The notes: generated by a model from the letters alone, not told the origin. 64,000 bases of DNA from Sequoia sempervirens (GCA_007258455.2 VDFB02252616.1:119944552-120008551); one strand, 5' to 3'. Positions 24,176 through 36,740 are shown, counted from the first letter of the stretch. Program-made: numbers and translations.

Positions 24176-24217
24176 CTTTAGTGTAGCTGATTTTTCTTAA
24201 AAATCAGCTCACTAAAG
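24176..24217. promoter_or_regulatory. Strong stem-loop running into the gypsy A polypurine tract
   Basis: The left arm is CTTTAGTG-T-AGCTGATTTTT (24176-24195), the loop is CTT, and the right arm is AAAAATCAGCTCACTAAAG (24199-24217). This is 19 paired bases with a single bulged T. The last bases of the right arm are the first bases of the polypurine tract. Confidence 0.85.
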
Positions 24218-24228
24218 TGGGGGAAAAA
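24213..24228 (+). promoter_or_regulatory. Polypurine tract of gypsy A
   Basis: TAAAGTGGGGGAAAAA directly before the 3' LTR start TGTAGTGTCA at 24229. It would prime plus-strand DNA synthesis. Related tracts precede LTR-like starts at about 8146, 28067 and 55090. Confidence 0.85.
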
Positions 24229-25406
24229 TGTAGTGTCATAAAATTACACCCTAAGGAAATTTCACACTTACACATTTAGGCCCACCAGGTATTAATGTCA
24301 AAAACCTATACATTGGAATTTAATGATTCTAACTTCACAGGTGACAACAATGAAGCAAGTTAGCAGCATGAGTGTCTAATTCTTGTGAAGTTTTTTTTGG
24401 ATAATAGCATGACACATAGAAATCTCCATGATGTGCTAGTGTCCCTAGTTTTTTTGAGATTTAAATATGAATATTCCATGTTCCTTGCCTATGACACATG
24501 TCATAGTGGTAAGGATGCATGTAATGGATCCTCCTAACCATGCAACTTAACAAAAATCTATTTTTCACCCTCATTTGCACATGAAGTGCTTCTTGAACAA
24601 ATTATTTCTCTCACTCTTATAACAAAGTTATGTCAAAATACTCTCTCAATCAACAATCAAGACTCCTCTTTCTCACAACGGCATCACATCTATCAATCCA
24701 AGAGGGGAGCCATAGGCTATTGGTAAATATCTCTTGTCATTCTATTTTACATGATCTTGTCTAAATGATCTTGATTTTATCTATTTGATTATATTCATGA
24801 TAGGGGTTCTCCTCCTTGTGGGGTTTGTTTCTATCAAATCTCTATTATATTTGTGATAGGGGTTTTCCTCCTTTGTGGGGTTTGTTTCTATCACACGTCT
24901 TTTCTTTATGTATTTTATCTATCTCAATCCTATTTGGTTGTTCATAGAGGTGGAAACATCGAAATGGGGATTTGACTTAGGAAAACCCCTAAAAAACCCC
25001 AACATTTTTCCCATTCTATTTATCTGTAGATGAATAAATTTAACATACTAGGTATTTTAGATTTTGGACTTTTATTGTATGTTTCATCAGAGATGACAAC
25101 ATGGTGCACAAATGTCCATGTGGAACATTGGCGTTCGTGGCTGAGAGCTAGTCCTCTTAAAGGTACAATATTTGGTTTTTGTATTTTCTATTTCTATATA
25201 CTAGAGAATTTAACTCTATCAATTACCCTTGTAATTAAGTGATTTTGATATTCTTATTACTTATAACTTAGTGTTAATTTGACTAGATTGTATAAACATT
25301 CTTTATTATTCATCCCATCACCTAAGCTATGATCTTTGAGGTAATTGAGGGCTATTTTCTCCTTAGGACCTTGTTGTATTGAGGGTAGAAAATCCCCTCC
25401 TTTACA
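24229..25406 (+). repeat. 3' LTR of gypsy A
   Basis: 1178 bp from TGTAGTGTCATAAAATTACACC to CCTCCTTTACA. Its 3' half matches 9732-10348. Its start resembles the LTR starts at 55090 (+) and, on the minus strand, at 50802 (shared 'AATTTCACACT'). It contains the family signature 'CGAAATGGGGATTTGACTTAGG', whose complement occurs in the minus-oriented LTRs near 40670 and 49970. Confidence 0.85.
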
Positions 25407-25528
25407 ATTCCCACCTACCTCTTTGCATGGCCTAGGTTACCAAATCAATGATCAAATTTCATGTCAAACTTACTTGAAGGGGATTTCATCACTTAAGAAT
25501 AATTTTCCTTATTAGAGGCATGGATTTA

Positions 25529-25584
25529 AATTTACTTCAAGTTATAGAAAATAAGGAATTTACTTCAAGTTATAGAAAATAAGG
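25529..25584 (+). repeat. 28-bp perfect tandem duplication
   Basis: AATTTACTTCAAGTTATAG... occurs at 25529-25556 and again, base for base, at 25557-25584. This indicates a recent local slippage or duplication event. Confidence 0.95.
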
Positions 25585-26934
25585 AACATCATATCTCCAT
25601 TAATGTGATGGTTATATTTCTAACATGAATGGTTTCTACACAATAACCAAGCTAAAATTTTAGGATATATTTGATATCTAAGATTTCCTTGCACACCTCA
25701 TCCATTGAAAACTAGTTCCTTCTTAATTCTTGAAGTGATAGGGAATAAAACAAATTTTCATACATGTTATTTCATTTTACAAAAATAAGGTTGGTCATTT
25801 CATGTTTCCACATAACTGTAGGCCAAAAGATCTTCTAGGGTTACAAATCCTAAAAATATGGTCACCATTAGATCATGAGATGTTTGTAAATATTAGACAG
25901 GTTGATATTGTAAATGATTATTTTATCTATGATTCCATTTGCATTTCTTTTAGAAGTTCTAACTTAGGGTTTCCTCTTGTAGTTTACTAGTATAAAGTAA
26001 TAAATATTTAATGAATGAGACAATATTCTAAATTAGTACAAGATTTTGTAAATGATTATTTCTTCATTGAATAGAAATTTTTATATTTTGGAATGGATAA
26101 CTAAGAATGTTCAATTTCTTCATATTGTGATTTATGGTGTATGTGTATACATAGCTCATGCTCCTTTATTATTTTGATCTTTTGTTCATCACAATGTGCT
26201 TGAACTCTATAGCCTAATGAATAAGAACTAGTCCTAGAAGTAGTGATCCACTATTCACTCTAAATCAACACATATTTCACTAGCATATTAGGAGTAGGAA
26301 GTAGTTCTTATACACCTCATGGTTCAATACTTCAACCAAGGAAAGAATATTCAATGATCCATAACTATTCTTTGGAGAATAATTTTATGCATACCCACAT
26401 CCTATTGTTATGAATCAATGTTCTTATAAAATTAATAAATGATATAATATTAGGTTATTCCTTGGCCTAATAACAACTTTTTGGTTCAAATCATACACTA
26501 GGTACTATTACAATAATTTACCCACTTTTCTATCTTCGATTGCATCTAATTCTATTCAAGATACTTCTAGGGATGCCCCTTCGGTCTAGTTGAGCTTGAA
26601 GTCAAAGAAGGTATTACCCACCTTAGTAAATTGATCCAATTTTTCATTTCCTAGTAATAGGTTAGAGGTTTTTTTTTTAAATTTTGATGTCCTTAGCACT
26701 TAGAGAATAATATAGCTTTAGGGTTTTGGAAACCACAATTCTATGCACTAATAGTTTTAACATATAGAACCAAACCTCCCACTTGGGACCAAGGTGTAGA
26801 CCTAGAGGTTAAGTCATGATAGAACCATACCCCGAGGTATAGGAGACCCCAACAACATTGTATTGAGTTTGAAACTAAGTGAAAATTAGTTCTAAGTTCT
26901 TGGCAATCTATTCTACTCAATTCTAGTATTTTTA

Positions 26935-27085
26935 TCTCATATTTCTAGGTGTATCTCTTTAATTTTATCTCATTTTTAGAGTATGTTAGCTTGGAAAAAA
27001 TTATCTTATTTTACCTCATTTCTCATCTTTTGTCTCATATTTCTAGATGCATCTCTCTAATTTTATCTCATTTTTAGATAATGTT
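26935..27085 (+). repeat. ~53-bp direct repeat, 98-bp spacing
   Basis: TCTCATATTTCTAG(G/A)TG(T/C)A and the following 'TATCTCATTTTTAGA' occur at 26935-26987 and again at 27033-27085 with a few differences. The intervening bases also have the ATCTCATTT theme. Confidence 0.75.
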
Positions 27086-28048
27086 GACCTGACATATATT
27101 TATTTTATTTTTTTCACCATTTTTTGTTCATCTCTTCAACATGATTCCATTTTAGGAAGTTTTAAACTTTCCCTTCAACTTTAGAAACATTTTGAGATAG
27201 ATCTAACTACTATCCTAGGACCAAGCTACAACTTTGATTTCAACTACCAATTGCATAGATGTCCTAACCTTAGAATTTGATGAAATTTAATATGGTAGCT
27301 TCATGAAAAGTCTTATTTATATTGGTTATATATCTCTATAGGTGCATATTTTTTAGTTAGCTTTCCATTTTCCTTATATATCCTAGCTTGTGATTGTCTT
27401 CCAAATTTCTCACTATTTACTTTATGTTTGTTGTTTTATTGTCAGTCTAATCTGTAGTGGTTGGTTATTAGTGCTAGGCTAGTTGGAGAGAATCTTATAA
27501 TATAATAATTTGTATCTTAATTTTACACACAATCAAACCTTCAAAAAGAACCCTCTTTACCTTCTTAAGTCTCATTTTTAATATCTCTTGATTGTATGAT
27601 TACATCACATGAAATTTTCTCATGTGAAACATCATGCATATTTTAATCACATTTTCACATCATGTGGAATTGTGATTGCACGTTGCCACAATGTGTGATT
27701 CTTTATCACATGGTGGCATCTTGTAGATCCTTATCACATTTCTATATTGTGTGAAGTTTTTTGTCACTTTTTGAACAAGAAAAATTAATGTATATCCCTT
27801 TTATTTTATTTTAAGAGATAATTAAAGAAATTGTGCCTATTTTTATCATTTGGTAGATGCTACTCATTGCATACTATTGGTTATTTACAAGTTTCAATGA
27901 AACATTAATTTTGAAAATAATATAGTCCAATAATAAATTGCTTTAGATAGTATCATTCTCTAATTGTTTAAATATTTACTTTTCATGCAAGTTGATAATA
28001 TCCATATACCTTGAAATGCATGCTAGATCATGTTAAAATTTGCATGTA

Positions 28049-29799
28049 TATCGAAGTGGGAGAAAATTTAATCCTAAATTAATATACCCATGTCATTTAC
28101 CATTTAATTTTGTTCCCATCTTGATGAGAATTGAACCTTAATTCAATAAAAAATCAACAAATCAAGTTTGTCTCATGGATAGATACTATCCGTATTCATT
28201 TCACCCATTTTGCACCTATTTCCATGTATTCACTATCTACTCATCCATATTTCCTTTCCATTAACATATTTCTAAACTTTCATTCCCTACCTTGAGATCA
28301 CTTCTATGTTGGTCAAGGTTGATCCAATTCAATCCTTAGGAGTCAATGGATGATTCTTGAATCTCAAAGCCTCAAATTCAAAATTAGACTTTCCACCCCT
28401 TTCTACTAGTGTTTGTGAGCCAACCTAACACATATTCTTGTGATATGTTTCTATCTCATGGTATTAAATATATTTAATGTGCACTCAATTTCATATGATT
28501 GTTAGAGATCACTTCAATTCTCAAGGAAATTAGTGGAAATATATTTAATATAATCATCATATAAATCACTTGTATGTTTCCAAATATTTTATTTGATATC
28601 TCATTATCGTTATTATGTTTGATAAGGGGTTTGACCTAGGAGAATATGTCTACCAAGTCAACAAACTCCTAAATGATATCTCTAAACACTACCTTAATAA
28701 ATTAATATATCCAAATGTGAAGTCAAGGAATTTAATAGAGATCCATTTTTTCAATTCATTCTCACAAATACAAATCAATTATATGCATTGCGTTAGATTC
28801 ACAACAGTCAAGATTGTCTCTAGAGGACTCAAATCTAAAATTAGAATTTTTTGGACAATCAAATATTCAAGACTAGATACATTCAGCATATTGAGGCAAC
28901 TAATTTTCTAGCAATAGAAAAGTGATTTAAAATATTATTAGCACTATTTATCCATCATTGATCGAAGAACTATGTACACCTATCCCCTTATTTAATTATC
29001 ATGATCTATTTCAATTCAATTATCAATGCCATCTTTATTATCTATATTAATGAATGTAAATAGGATTTCATTCTCTTCTCAACTATACATTTTATTCAAA
29101 GAATTATGTGTATATATGATCAATTTAAAGTAATGTTGGGTTTCCTCAAATGCCCTTTATGACTTTAAAAATATATATAAAAATAGGGGATAACTTATTT
29201 TTAAATATTTATTAAAATTCATTTTAGTTTCTTTTTGGAAAAAAATAAATATAAAGTCTAATTTATGAAGTGTTGGAGTTTGTTAAATTTATGAAGTAAT
29301 TGAATCGTTAAATTTTATATTTTTATTTTTAAAATACAATTTTGACCAAAATTTTATAATATATATTTAGTATTCAAAATATTTTTATATTAATATTTAT
29401 TGTTCAATATAATAAAAAAAATTCTTATATTTTATTATTTTTCAAATTTCTTTTTTAGGAAATATCTAATTGAGAAGTTTTTTTTAATTGTAACTTTATT
29501 CCAACCTTTCATTCCTTATAAAGACATTATTAAAAAACTATTTATTCCATCATGTTAACTACTTTCCGTATGTTAAGAGTTTAATTATATAAAATATTTT
29601 TAGAGAAGTGTGACGAATTATTCCATCTTCTGTTGACTTCCTAATAATGTGTCTATAGAAATATTAATTTTATGGTTTCATCTAATAAAAACAAATAATT
29701 TCTTCAAACTTGAACAATGTGACTCTAAAATTTATGACCCTACTAATGTATGTATATATAATTTAAAGATCTTTTATAAATATTTAGGGTATAATAAAA
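28049..29799. other. Unassigned; possible worn LTR start near 28067
   Basis: 'CGAAGTGGGAGAAAAT' at about 28052-28067 resembles the gypsy polypurine tract at 24213, and 'TTTAATCCTAAATTAATA' follows it as a worn LTR start would. Similarity to the better LTRs is too weak to draw an element. The open frame at 28615-28911 has no recognised motif. The rest is AT-rich. Confidence 0.3.
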
Positions 29800-30240
29800 T
29801 ATGTTATTGAAATTAAAATTTTAAACATGTGATAATTAAAGATTGATAAGCTATATAATATATGAAATATTAATTGTTTAGTTTTTGTTGCTGATGTTAA
29901 GATGTCCATGTTAATTTAAGTGTGTTATGTATTTGAAAATTAAATTTAGATTTATGATATTAGATTTTGGTTAAAGTTTTTATTGTTGATTTTTCTTAAT
30001 TGGAGTTGGATCTTCTTGTTTGTTTCACAAATTTGAAAGACGTGAATGGCGTGAAAGACATAAGACGTGTAGATGTAATATGCTTATGTTTAATATTAGT
30101 TAATTTTGATGCAATACTTTAGTATAGATTTTGATGTAATATGTTTCTTATAATACTATAATTAGATATGCATGGTGTGTATGGATATTTCTTAGAACTT
30201 GTCTTTAAATATGTCATCTTAGTTCTAAAATTTGAATATT
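29800..30240 (+). repeat. Diverged direct repeat, copy 1
   Basis: Shares an ordered series of words with 32660-33255: 'AAAATTTTAAA', 'ATTGATAAG', 'TTTAGTTTTT', 'GAAAGAC', 'GTAGATGTA(A)TATGC', and 'ACTTGT(C/A)T(T/C)(T)AAATATGTCAT'. The two copies are in the same orientation about 2.9 kb apart. They could be the worn LTRs of an old element, although no coding remnant is visible between them. Confidence 0.4.
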
Positions 30241-31926
30241 TTTATACACTATTCAATTTGACACAAATACCATCTTAAAATAAGTAAAAAATACAGTAAA
30301 TTTTTGAAGAATATAATGACTTGCATATTTCTATCTAAAAAAATTACTTACTATCCTACACATAAATCAAAATAAATCTAAACTACTAAAACTAAAAAAA
30401 TATATTAATAAATTTTCTTGATTATCAATTTATACACAAAATATATCAAAATAAATAGTAAAATAATATATTTTAAAACAAAATCCAAAATAACATAAAT
30501 TTTTTTGAAAAAACATAAAACAAAATATACACTTTTACCTCTAGAATATAATAATGTTAGAGAAAACAATAAAATTTCACAATATAATTCATTTAAACTT
30601 TTCTAATAAAAAGTGTCAAACAAATATGAAAATTTAATTTGAAAGTAGCCTCTATAAATGGAATGAATTTCATTTTTATTTTAAAAAAACCTTATCTAAC
30701 TCTAACCAAATTGTAATAAAAAGTGGGGTAAATTTCATCCATGCCATAATCATATATATAAATTGTTTGACATAGGCATTATATACTATCATATACTAAT
30801 ATCATCTTATAGCTCCAAAACTCTATATTTTAAAATAGAACCTACATCACACACAATTTATGATACAAGTGATATCTCTTTGACCTATCATGAATAGTAT
30901 ATTTTCATCTTAGATGCTAGCAATTTAAATGTTAAGAATATTCTTGAAAATTTTAAGATTTTGGGTAATAATTACATTTCAAATGTTAAAATATATCTTC
31001 TTAAAAAAATTCAAAATTCTATCCTTTCGTTTGACATAAACTTTAAAAAATTTGAATTATATTTTATAATAAAATGCATAAATATTGGCTTACAATAAAT
31101 AAGAGATGCTTTTTATGCAGTCCACATGGGTGTATAATTCTCTTGGCCCATTGTTAGAACATAATTATAGAACTAATCTTTCATTTCTATCTTGAGTGAG
31201 AATCTCTATGCACTTATGCCAATTGTAACCCTTAAACGGTAGGCTTGCGAGGAAATTATAGTCAAGAAACCAATTATTACAAATTCATAGAATTTGTAAA
31301 TAATCATATTGGTAAGTAACTACACCCATGCATTGGTTTCTCTTAATATGATTGCCTTTCTTTATTGATATTAGAAAATTATTAAAGAAATCCTAGAAGC
31401 ATGTGTCATGGCATCATTTAAATGAATATTATACAACTAACTCTAACATTAAAGTTTTCATTTTTTTCTTATAATAATCTTCTCCATGGGTATGGTGGTC
31501 ATGTAAGTGGTTGCATACCAATGAGAGGATTGCTATGAAGTTTCAGATATAAAATTTGATCTTTTATGTGTTTTTTAAATCACAAAATGTCTTTCAGCAT
31601 GGTCCTTATAATCAATTATATTGTGTTGAAATAGATATAAAATGTTTTATCAATGATATTTAAAAAAAAATATTATAATATAATATGTTTAGAAATATAA
31701 TGTTAAAAAATTCATACAATTTAGCTCAAAAAAATAATTATATATATTAGAATAGTAAGAATATAAATAAAATTAATAGAATAAAGTATAATTAGTAATA
31801 AACAACAATCAAATAATAAAATAATAGAAAATAAATTATAAAAATAACTAAAACATTTTGATCTTTATACAATTCGAAACAGATTAATCCATAAATTTGA
31901 TCATATATTCAATTTTAATAATAAAC
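30241..31926. other. Unassigned AT-rich sequence
   Basis: Very AT-rich with many short homopolymers and no gene, terminus or RNA feature that I can support. Confidence 0.5.
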
Positions 31927-31943
31927 AACAATCAAAATATTAA

Positions 31944-32055
31944 TTGTTAAATGTTTGTTTTTTTAATTTTCTATTCTCATTTTTGTGAGACTCCTCTCTT
32001 TTACCTCTATGACTAATTTGTAATGGGTTCGAACCCTTCCCCTTTATTTAATCAA
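31944..32055 (-). mobile_element. Probable 5'-truncated tRNA-derived SINE
   Basis: A 112-bp insert is flanked by a perfect 17-bp direct repeat, AACAATCAAAATATTAA, at 31927-31943 and 32056-32072, as left by LINE-machinery insertion. It contains GGGTTCGAACCC (32025-32036), which fits the RNA polymerase III B box (GGTTCGANNCC) found in tRNA-derived SINEs. Read on the minus strand, the B box lies near the 5' end and the 3' end is A-rich (AAAATTAAAAAAACAAAC). There is too little sequence before the B box for an A box, so it is probably truncated. The B-box word is palindromic, so orientation rests on the A-rich tail. Confidence 0.6.
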
Positions 32056-32659
32056 AACAATCAAAATATTAAACTATTTAAATAAAAGAATAAAAAGAAC
32101 AAAAACGATATAAAAAAATTACAAAATAATTCAAATTTTCTAATTTTATTCAACTCAAAAAAAATAATATATAAACCAGACTATATACTCCATTTCTTTT
32201 ACCACTCTAATTTAAAATTATAAATTAATTGCTGAATGTCTTTTTAAATCATGAAGCATAATGACAACTTTCAAGCAGCATGACTCCTAAAATTTCATGC
32301 ACTATGGAGATAAATATAAACATTGGACGTAGAATCAAAAGCTTCTAATCTTAATTTCTAATAATAACAATTATCATCATTATTGATCCTTCGTGCAAGT
32401 GGGAAATTTGAGTACATCTCTATGTGAAACCAACAAAATGTATATTCAATTTAAATAGAGTTTCGATTGAAGATATATAATTACCTTATTTGTTTTTAAA
32501 TAATATATAATAATAAAATCATTACCTACATTAGAAATTATTTTTTATGGTAGGGTTAATGATGGTAACCCCAATATATTAAAATATCTAGTCATTGTAG
32601 AGATAAAATATATTTCTATGAATATATATTTATGGCATAATTAAATAATATATAATATA

Positions 32660-33255
32660 GTGTAATAAAATTTTAAATATATAATAGTTGAGATAATTGA
32701 TAAGTTGTAAAAATAATGAGAAATTATAAAATATTTAGTTTTTATTGATGTTGATATGTTTATTGATTTGATTATATAATGCATTCAATGATGAGATAGA
32801 CTGTTTTTATTTTGAAGAATATATTGTTGGCTTGCTTTTGATATCTATTGATGCAACTACATGTGATTTCATCCTACAATGGTGCGATCTTGTCTATCTT
32901 ATCTTTTGGTGCTGCAAATTATTAAAATTTATGCACTTGTGAAGATATTTGGTTTTGAAATTTGGTGGTGTTAAGAATCACCTTGGGAATCTATTGTAAG
33001 TGTTGTACTATGAAACTTCCATAACTATGAGTTATACCTCTTTTCCTAGTTTATCAAGATTGAAAGACACACAAAACTCATAGATGTAGTATGCCTTTGT
33101 GTAGTAAATGTTAATGATGCTAGCACAACTCCTAAATGTAGCTACTTGATAATGATCTCAATGCAATCTTTAGGTGATCTAATGAAATTCCAATGATGTG
33201 TGGAAGGATAACTAGTGTCCTAGGACTTGTATCTAAATATGTCATTCTACATGCT
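32660..33255 (+). repeat. Diverged direct repeat, copy 2
   Basis: Counterpart of 29800-30240, with the shared words listed there in the same order and wider spacing in the middle. The flank to 33992 shows nothing further. Confidence 0.4.
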
Positions 33256-33992
33256 GAATTTGGGATGCAAGATGATGAGTAGTTTACACCAATTCGATGT
33301 AAGAGTTAGCTTAACATAAGTGAAATCATGCTTGAATTTTAAGTAGATCCTAGAATGCATGATTCTATCCAAGGGACAAAATCACACTTGTAATCTAGTC
33401 TAGGATGAAGAAACATGTATGAATCAAAGTGGGTTTGGACCAATGGGGCTAAAAAAAATGAAGGTTGATGGACTTTATGGATTTTGTTACTTTATGTAAA
33501 AACTATATTGAAATGCTTGTACCATGATAGCATATCTTTGGACAAGGTTGAAAAGTAATGAGTGGGGAAATGTCAACTTTGTAATTTTCTCATCTTTAGT
33601 AACATGTATTATATTATAACGAGTGTTTAATAAGATACATCACATAACAAAAAATACTATATATTTATGAAAAATAAAGAGATACTACAATAATGATTTA
33701 CTAGTTACCATGAACAAGTATAATATATACATTCATAATGAACCATATATTTGAGATTGATAATCCTCCAATTATCTAGACTAATGACAAAACCTTATCT
33801 TATCATTTGTACATCAATGGTGAACCTAACAAGGACTTGAAATTAGTGCACTTTACAAGGTTGAATATATGTAAAGATACAAGTATACTAAGGTCATTTA
33901 TAATCAAAATAGATCTAAAAAAACATGGGTTCTTTAATGGTTGATAGTTAATCTTCATTGCTACACCTTTAAATTATGAGAATAGAATTAAT
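33256..33992. other. Unassigned flank of the copia-type element
   Basis: AT-rich sequence up to the LTR start at 33993. No gene or terminus seen. Confidence 0.5.
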
Positions 33993-34471
33993 TGTTGGTG
34001 TAGTTTTTATTTTTTGTGGGTTAATTTATTTTCCCTTAGTCCTAGGTTTTTTTTGCACTTAATTAAGCTTGCTTAGGATAATAAAGTGAGTTTATTACTA
34101 GGAGATAAGTGCGGTGTGCCCTTCCTTAAAGGGTAGAACCACATTCCACTTTTGGCCAACATCCTCCACTTTTGGTGGTCCATCTCCACTTTTTGTGGTT
34201 GATTCCTATTGGTTGGATTTTCCACCTACCTCCTCTCCTAAGTTCTATATAAACTCACTACCTAGCCTGTATTTGCATACTCTTGCATCTTCTTACAATA
34301 TTTTGCATTGTATCATTTTAGCTTGGAAGTTTTTAATGCAATATTGTCGCATCGACATTGCATAATCTCTCGGAGTCCTGGTTTACATTCTTATATTTTT
34401 CCAGTTTATGTAACTTCAATTTTCTCTTAAAAAGTTCCTTGGGTTATTCAATCTATTTCAAATTTCTAACA
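33993..34471 (+). repeat. 5' LTR of the copia-type element
   Basis: 479 bp from TGTTGGTGTAG to TTTCTAACA. The first ~65 bases match 37837-37906 ('GGGTTAATTTATTTTCCC', 'TTAGTCCTAGGTTT'). The '34114-34365' open frame is within the LTR and has no support as a gene. It includes a plausible TATA region (TCTATATAAACTC, about 34242-34254). Confidence 0.8.
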
Positions 34472-34483
34472 TAGCATCAAACC
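34472..34483 (+). promoter_or_regulatory. Worn primer-binding site of the copia-type element
   Basis: TAGCATCAAACC follows the LTR end directly and matches 8 of 12 bases of the initiator-Met-tRNA site TGGTATCAGAGC seen intact at 13919. Confidence 0.55.
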
Positions 34484-35480
34484 TTTTGTTAAATAAGAAA
34501 TTTAAGTTCATAGATTCTTGATTGAGAGAATGAGTTTCTTGTAAAGATCTTGTAAATTCTCATATGCTCTTCTCTTGCATTTTGAATGATCTGAGAATCA
34601 AAAAGGATTTGCAAAGTTCTAATAACCTCTTCATATTGCATATGTGTTTTGTGAGATCCAGGTGATTACAACATTTCTAGTTATATTGGCAGCATTGTTT
34701 ACTATTCCAACGTGTCTAGAAGGCTCGAGAAAGTTAGATTTGGCTTTTGTTTCATCCAAATTGGAATTCATTTGACAAAGTTGTAAATGGGGGTTTGAAG
34801 CTCAGATCTGGTGAACAACTTTTTATTGAAGCATTTTTGGCCCAAACAAGCCTTGCCATTGCATTCAAAAGGCCTAAAAACCCCTACTCTCATATTAAAT
34901 TTTTTTATTTTAGATGAATTTTATTTTTGGAATTTTTTTCTTTTGCTAGGAGGGTCATCACTATAGGCTAAATTTAGCCATTTAAAAAAAAAAAAAACTT
35001 CTTGCCATGGTGTCTATTTTTTGCAAATGAGATATACTTGAAAATCTAGAGACGAGCACTTTCCATCCACATAGGTATTGAAAAAAAAAAATCCATTTTC
35101 TGCCAAATATTGTAGGATGAAGTTGTTTGGTACAAATTTCTTCACCCTGGTGTTCCAATTTTCACCTTTCACCTTTCACCTTGGTGCTCCAATTTTCAGA
35201 AACAAGCAGGCATTGGAAAGGTCTAGAAAGAACTGCACAACCATAAGGCTAATTTTTCTAGTTTTTTTCTCAGGTTCATTTTGTATCAGGATTTGTAATT
35301 TTGGCTATTTTGAGCCTATTGAACATTGTATCTTGGAAAAGGCTTTGTAAACGCACTAAAATATAAAGTGACAAACTTATAATATCTCAGGGGTTCTTTG
35401 ATTGAGTGAATTTGGGGGGATTCTTCTTGTGGTTGTGGTTGCATTCCTCTTTATTTATGTTCTTCCCTTCTTGTTTCATC

Positions 35481-36381
35481 ATGGAGCCATCTACAATTCC
35501 ACTTCTAACACTTTACAACTATCCTAAATGGAAATTTGAAATGAACAAATTGCTAAGAATTAAGTTGTATAGGATAGTTCATGGGCCCGATGATGAACAA
35601 CAAGATGATGAAGCTAAAAAGAATAAGTGGTTGAATAGTTGTGAAGAATTCAATGGCTATTTGTGCTTGTATGTCTCTCCTGAGTTGTTGTTTCACATTG
35701 AGCACTTGGATACACCTATGGATATGTGGACTACATTGTCAAAATTATTTGGGAAAATAGATGAAATTCAAGGACATTTGTTGGAGAATGAATTATTCAG
35801 TCTTAATCCATGTAACTTTGACAACATAAAGGAATTCATCACAAAATTCAAGTCACTAAGAACACAATTGAAGGATTGTAAATTTGAGAATTGGATACAC
35901 AATTGGTGTTAAGTGTTCTTTCAAAGCTAGGACCTAAATATTTAGTGTTTGTGTCTACTTTCTATGCTACCAAGAATGCCTTTGGGAGTGAGTTTAAGAT
36001 GCCTTTGAACAATTTTCTATGCAACTCACTAGGGAGAAAGATAATACTATTCAAATGGGTGCTTTGAAGTCTTCAAAATTCCATGCCTTGATTGCAAAGG
36101 ATGAGAATTCTTCAAGTGACAAAGAACAAAAAGAGAACAAGCCTAAGAAGAACACACAATCCACATCCAATTCCACAGAAGAACATAAAAATTCCTCTTC
36201 TAAGGGAGGAACATCTAAGAAGGAGGGGCCTACTTGTGCATATTGCAAGAAGGATGGACATGAAGAACACTATTGTTATAAGAAGGATATTGATGAATTA
36301 AAACATCTTCTCAAAAAAAATCAAATTGATTTTCCTTCTAGAATGTCTAAATCACCTCCTCCTCCTCCTTCTTCAAAATAG
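35481..36381 (+). pseudogene. Copia-type gag with CCHC zinc knuckle
   Basis: The likely ATG is at 35481 (MEPSTIPLL), a better start than the upstream in-frame ATG at 35406. 'YPKWKFEMNKLLR', 'PMDMWTTLSKLFGK' and 'FDNIKEFITKFKSLRTQL' follow the copia gag (UBN2-type) pattern. The frame breaks at the stop at 35910-35912 and continues shifted ('LSKLGPKYLVFVSTF'), then shifts again before 36019. Next come a Ser/Lys-rich linker and a complete zinc knuckle, CAYCKKDGHEEHYC (CX2CX4HX4C, about 36235-36276), and a Pro-rich end (PPPPPSSK). Gag would form the particle and bind RNA. At least two frameshifts make it non-functional. Confidence 0.8.
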
Positions 36382-36467
36382 TCTAATAAGAGAAAAGGTC
36401 AAGCTTCTACATCAAGAAATAAAGGACATTCTCAAGTTGTGCTTTTTCAGGTCATGGATTAGGGAGA

Positions 36468-36740
36468 TGGCTTCTAGATTCTAAAGCATCTCATCATATG
36501 GCATCTTCGCAGTATATATTCTTTTATTTTGAGCCTTGTACTATGTCTCCTATTTTTATGGGAAACAATACATATATGAGTGTAATTTGGAAGGGGTATA
36601 TTAGCTTTGGGGACAACAATTTCCAAGATGTTTTGTGTGTTCCTCATTTGATGAAAAATCTTCTTTCCATATATCAGATTACACATGGGAAAGATGGGAG
36701 GATTGTGGAGTTCACTCCTGATTTAGTCATCATTTGAGAC
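36468..36740 (+). pseudogene. Copia-type aspartic protease
   Basis: The frame opens 'WLLDSKASHHMA'. The catalytic Asp is present, but the D-S-G motif is D-S-K (GGA to AAA, two G-to-A steps). 'MGNNTYM', 'ISFGDNNFQDVLCVPHL', 'NLLSIYQITH' and 'KDGRIVEFTPD' follow, which is standard copia protease wording. A TGA at 36735-36737 interrupts it just before 'DLESRDIIAIG'. The protein would process the gag polyprotein. Confidence 0.85.

Larger units (their letters stand above)
9732..25406 (+). mobile_element. Gypsy A: decayed Tat-like Ty3/gypsy retrotransposon
   Basis: Parts in order: 5' LTR remnant (9732-10348), primer-binding-like site (10349-10368), gag/protease relic (10349-12551), nested element (12552-17526), reverse transcriptase, RNase H and integrase relic (17527-20724), long 3' region with an antisense coding relic, polypurine tract (24213-24228), and 3' LTR (24229-25406). 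The 5' half of the 5' LTR is absent or replaced, so no target duplication can be tested. The order reverse transcriptase, RNase H, integrase defines Ty3/gypsy. The Tat-type assignment rests on the protease and reverse transcriptase wording and on the long region after integrase. Confidence 0.85.
25407..28048. other. Unassigned AT-rich sequence right of gypsy A
   Basis: No coding region, RNA gene or element terminus identified. It contains two small direct duplications (25529-25584 and 26935-27085) and, at 27600-27780, a cluster of ATCACAT / CACATG words including a 7-bp-arm inverted repeat (CACATGA...TCATGTG, 27606-27626). Confidence 0.5.

Noticed and set aside
28615..28911. 98-codon plus-strand frame
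   Set aside because: No motif, no continuation and AT-rich codon use equal to background.
32025..32036. tRNA gene
   Set aside because: Only a T-arm/B-box word is present; no cloverleaf, acceptor stem or A box can be built around it.
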